Part shown: positions 61,794 to 61,867 of the stretch, one piece after another | Position numbering within the stretch: position 1 is the first letter of the stretch | Layout of the letters: each line of letters starts with the position of its first letter | NCBI RefSeq assembly: GCF_016924665.1 | Contig: NZ_JAFFJT010000033.1 | Coordinates: 1 to 61,867, forward strand | Reading direction: 5' to 3' | Source: Nocardioides sp. SYSU D00038 | GTDB taxonomy: Bacteria > Actinomycetota > Actinomycetes > Propionibacteriales > Nocardioidaceae | Length of the DNA stretch: 61,867 nucleotides | The notes under the pieces: generated by a model | The model's database searches: none | What the model was told of the DNA's origin: nothing | The model's input: the letters and a program-made list of their open reading frames with translations, nothing else | Made by a program: the position numbers and the translations under genes

Positions 61794-61867
61794 GTCTGTC
61801 TCCCTGTCGTCGGACGCCGGACTGTACCCGCACGCGGCGGCGCCCGGCGGCTCGCGGAGTGCTCCGC

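Overview
The window is high-GC DNA (third codon positions almost all G or C) with dense genes, many GTG starts and actinobacterial marker genes: clpP1-clpP2-clpX, tig, a DUF4233 gene beside folC, a group II truncated globin, a DsbA-like protein of the Rv2466c type, DUF5130 and a SigE-family sigma factor. A member of the Nocardioidaceae (Nocardioides-like) is my best guess; this rests on gene content, since no rRNA is present.

Layout. 75-4392: ndk, a flavin split-barrel gene divergent from a MocR/PdxR regulator, then DUF4233 and folC. 4453-5653: a palindromic repeat and a zinc alcohol dehydrogenase whose promoter carries a KstR-like operator and a 5-codon leader reading frame. 5631-13148 (minus strand): a tightly overlapping seven-gene operon encoding a phosphopantetheinyl transferase, a carrier protein, an acyl-CoA dehydrogenase-like flavoprotein, a seryl-tRNA-synthetase-like amino acid:carrier protein ligase, a double alpha/beta-hydrolase, a DUF1839 protein and a GH2 beta-mannosidase-like protein. 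I consider this the most interesting system here: a tRNA-synthetase-derived aminoacyl thioester pathway whose product is unknown. 13281-15896: an archaeal-type valS divergent from it. 15897-16619: hairpins, a tiny membrane-protein gene and a five-copy 52-bp tandem array. 16620-23800: clpX, clpP2, clpP1, a lipase-like gene, a glycosyltransferase, tig and two tRNA genes (Pro-TGG, Gly-TCC).

23883-34850: SpoIIE phosphatase, Nei-type glycosylase, rpiB, an HSL esterase, a LURP-one-like protein, a LysE exporter, a small monooxygenase, a large secreted repeat protein, metG, a G/C homopolymer block that is probably artefactual, a secreted PGRP/amidase and a DsbA-like protein. 34997-45879: pepN, DUF5130, mscS, an OsmC-like protein, globin, a double-hotdog thioesterase, thiolase, an AlkZ/YcaQ-like winged-helix protein, a MarR regulator and EttA. 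45986-56021: a sigma factor with a membrane partner, ssb, an 11-bp minisatellite, an operon of PrsW plus two dynamin-like GTPases, a PepP-like peptidase, and a secreted hydrolase gene broken by one in-frame TAA. 56111-61793: tRNA-Arg(TCT) followed by a cluster with more relaxed codon use (a ZIP-like transporter and a VOC protein), then chrA, a lipoprotein and small proteins.

A recurring theme is regulatory. About twenty genes have a TANNNT-like -10 element 6-9 nt before the start codon, as expected for leaderless mRNAs. In several other regions the normal housekeeping layout has been remodelled: valS is inverted and of an unusual type, and the carrier-protein operon sits between it and folC.
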